Shown piece after piece: positions 6,652-8,275 of a DNA stretch of 8,275 nucleotides; position 1 is the stretch's first letter; each line of letters starts with the position of its first letter. The notes below the pieces were generated by a model. That model searched no databases and was not told the DNA's origin. It saw only the letters and a program-made list of their open reading frames with translations. Source of the stretch: Bacteroidales bacterium (GTDB lineage: Bacteria; Bacteroidota; Bacteroidia; Bacteroidales; P3); the NCBI GenBank assembly GCA_900769785.1, contig CAAGHV010000240.1, positions 1 to 8,275 on the forward strand, in the 5' to 3' direction. A program made the translations under genes and the position numbers.

Positions 6652-7548
6652 TTAATATTCCCACATATCCAACTCGATATTGAATATACGTTCCGAAATA
6701 TTTTCAGATTCTATCAAAGCATCTTCACCTGTCAAGTAATCCGAAATAGAACGATTATAATCATTAGTTTCTCGAGTTATAAAACTTTCAAAATAACGTT
6801 GAATAAAAATGTCGTCATACGAACGAGGAGAAGCTTGGTTAAACTCATCGTAAGCATCTTGTTTTACCAATACATTACGTACTCTCATATCGTTCATTGG
6901 TATCCAAAACAATGTTACAGGGTTACATTCTCTTTCGCCATCACGTTCTTTACAATCATTGTAAACGAAAGCCAAACCTACTATACGCACATTTTGACGA
7001 GTATCCTGCTTATCAATATACCAATATTCTTTTAATCTAATTTGATATACATCCTCAGCATTCAACTTTCTTTCGATATAAGTTTCTACCCAAATTTCAT
7101 TTCCTTCTTCATCTTCGTCAGTATATCCCGAAGTATCTATACGGAAATACTTAGCTTTCAAAGCCTCGAAATCTAGCGGAGGTCTTTTAAATTCATCATC
7201 TTCCGGATCATAGGCTTCAATTTGTCCACTTTCTAATGCGTCCCAAATTGTATAAAACAAATTCTTACGTTTTTGAGTATTTCCATCTTCTTCACGCTGA
7301 GTTGGGAAATAAAAAAATTGGTTAAACTTTTCGCGCATATCAATAGTACGCCAAATACAAGTCTTCCAAACAACATCCGACTCGCGAACGGGAGCGAAAG
7401 GAATAGCTCTCTTTTCCGATGACAAATGTTCTACATAGAAACCATCAAAATTGTTTTCATTCTCTTCAGCCTCTACTATGTTCTGAGCAAATACAGAACT
7501 CATAGCCGAAAAAACGAACAATCCTAAACAAAACGCTATTTTTCTCAT
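6652..7548 (-). CDS. gldN: Type IX secretion system ring protein GldN/PorN
   Basis: A 298-residue periplasmic T9SS core component. A signal peptide (residues 1-21, cut in VFA/QNI) is followed by the GldN family blocks: APVRESDVVWKTCIWRTID (52-70), REKFNQFFYFP (72-82), KNLFYTIWDALESGQIEAYD (95-114), YQIRLKEYWYIDK (168-180), VTLFWIPMND (211-220), IFIQRYFESFITRE (247-260) and the C-terminus ELDMWEY. It lies directly after gldM, the canonical gldK-L-M-N order. In Porphyromonas the homolog PorN binds the lipoprotein PorK to build the outer-membrane-associated ring and contacts the periplasmic part of PorM. Mature cysteines are Cys64, Cys199 and Cys208; the last two flank an acidic/basic loop (CKERDGERECNP) and could form a disulfide. 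Its isoleucine codons favour ATT (12 ATT, 2 ATC, 8 ATA). A 47-base gap with a small hairpin separates it from gldM. This is probably the main GldN of the cell. Confidence 0.95.
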   Translation of the reverse strand: MRKIAFCLGLFVFSAMSSVFAQNIVEAEENENNFDGFYVEHLSSEKRAIPFAPVRESDVVWKTCIWRTIDMREKFNQFFYFPTQREEDGNTQKRKNLFYTIWDALESGQIEAYDPEDDEFKRPPLDFEALKAKYFRIDTSGYTDEDEEGNEIWVETYIERKLNAEDVYQIRLKEYWYIDKQDTRQNVRIVGLAFVYNDCKERDGERECNPVTLFWIPMNDMRVRNVLVKQDAYDEFNQASPRSYDDIFIQRYFESFITRETNDYNRSISDYLTGEDALIESENISERIFNIELDMWEY

Positions 7549-7564
7549 ATCAATCTATTTTTTG

Positions 7565-7580
7565 CAGGTCTTACGACCTA
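7565..7580 (-). other. Small stem-loop between gldM and gldN
   Basis: On the - strand the gap between gldM and gldN can form AGGTC-GTAA-GACCT (7579-7566), closed by a possible U-G pair at the base. The loop GUAA is of the GNRA tetraloop type. No T-run follows (the next bases are GCAAAAAATAG), so this is not an intrinsic terminator. It may be an RNA processing or stability element within the gldM-gldN transcript, or it may be chance. Confidence 0.3.
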
Positions 7581-7595
7581 TATTAAACTTCACAA

Positions 7596-8275
7596 TTATT
7601 GCATCTTCACAACAGCATTCAATGTATGAACTCTGCCATCAGGAGTTTTTACCTTCACATCGTCGATATAAACCTTCTGACCTCTACGTGCTTTCTTTAT
7701 CATACTTCTCATTTCAGGATCGAAACGGTCAGTATTCTTAGCCATAATTTCAGACTTTCCACTACCTTGAATGTTGAATGAATATGAAGTAACTTTCAAT
7801 GGAGGAATCTTAAATTCAAAATCTTTCATTGCTACTTTAAAGCCTCCAATTGCTTCCAATTCTTCAGGTTTCATAGAGCAGTTACCTTCATTTTTACCAA
7901 ACTTCAAGATTGGTACAGGAATACTCTTGCAACGATATTTGAATTCACCCATTTTCTTTCTCTTACCATCAATATTTGCTTCTACAGTCATTGTTATAGG
8001 AGCTATCTTGGTTATATTGATGATATATGCGCCACCACCTTTTACTTCGGGATCTGGACGTACCGTACCTGCAGAAGCGGTTACAAAAACATCTTTGTTA
8101 TTAACACCTGGGACAGACACTGAGAATGGGTTGTCAATACCGGCATAAATAACGTTCATATTTGTCAAAGAAACAACTGCATTTGGCATAGTAACAAAAT
8201 ACTCTCCACTAAAAGGATAAGCTACTTCACCACTTTCTTTCTTTACATATATTTCTCCAGAATATTTTTGAGCTC
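7596..8275 (-). CDS. gldM: T9SS motor protein GldM/PorM, C-terminal part (5' partial)
   Basis: The frame is open to the right edge of the window, so the N-terminus lies outside; 225 C-terminal residues are visible. The Met at base 8189 is internal, because the residues before it (YPFSGEYFVTMPNAVVSL) continue the family sequence. Typical GldM blocks follow: MNVIYAGIDNPFSVSVPG, DGKRKKMGEFKYRCKSIPVP, GGFKVAMKDFEFKIPPLKVTSYSF, and the C-terminus DGRVHTLNAVVKMQ. This corresponds to the last periplasmic Ig-like domains (D3 end and D4). In the T9SS, GldM is anchored in the inner membrane by one N-terminal helix, forms the proton-driven motor with GldL, and reaches to the GldK/GldN ring with its C-terminal domains. 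The missing region holds the transmembrane helix. Isoleucine codons are 8 ATT, 4 ATC and 5 ATA, unlike the + strand genes. The gene order fits gldK-L-M-N. Confidence 0.95.
   Translation of the reverse strand, partial: AQKYSGEIYVKKESGEVAYPFSGEYFVTMPNAVVSLTNMNVIYAGIDNPFSVSVPGVNNKDVFVTASAGTVRPDPEVKGGGAYIINITKIAPITMTVEANIDGKRKKMGEFKYRCKSIPVPILKFGKNEGNCSMKPEELEAIGGFKVAMKDFEFKIPPLKVTSYSFNIQGSGKSEIMAKNTDRFDPEMRSMIKKARRGQKVYIDDVKVKTPDGRVHTLNAVVKMQ

Noticed and set aside
5731..7548. The two gldN genes as one gene split by a frameshift
   Set aside because: Each has its own signal peptide and complete N- to C-terminal family sequence, so they are paralogs.
1..8275. tRNA, rRNA, CRISPR array, insertion sequence, riboswitch or defence system
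   Set aside because: I saw no cloverleaf, regular spaced repeats, transposase or known defence genes; all intergenic gaps are 140 bases or shorter and are accounted for above.

Overview
The window looks like chromosomal DNA from a Bacteroidota bacterium, most likely of the order Bacteroidales. It carries the end of a type IX secretion system (T9SS) core operon (GldM/PorM, then two GldN/PorN genes) and, on the other strand, the end of a protein with a T9SS type A C-terminal sorting domain. Two upstream sites match the Bacteroidota -7 promoter consensus TAnnTTTG. The sequence is AT-rich and many genes use the rare codon ATA for most isoleucines. I cannot name a genus.

Layout, left half (+ strand): the C-terminal 188 residues of a secreted T9SS cargo protein (1-569), a strong hairpin terminator (581-614), a promoter (-7 box 675-682), a sugar-nucleotide transferase (710-1444) and, 16 bases later, a large AddB-like PD-(D/E)XK nuclease (1461-4352). 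A second promoter (-7 box 4390-4397) precedes a small exported, probably beta-barrel, outer membrane protein (4468-5007). The tRNA t6A-modification gene tsaB (5020-5724) follows 12 bases later.

Layout, right half (- strand, read from right to left): the C-terminal 225 residues of GldM (8275-7596), a GldN (7548-6652), an intrinsic terminator-like hairpin (6633-6601) and a second, diverged GldN (6591-5731). Its stop codon lies 6 bases from the stop codon of tsaB, so the two operons converge almost end to end.

In the T9SS, GldL/GldM form the inner-membrane motor. GldM reaches across the periplasm to the GldK/GldN ring at the outer membrane, which helps export cargo such as the protein at the left edge. 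The most interesting part of the window is the tandem gldN pair: the second copy sits behind a terminator-like hairpin, lacks all cysteines found in the first, and has a different codon bias. This suggests a lower-dose or conditional ring subunit. Everything else looks like ordinary core genome.
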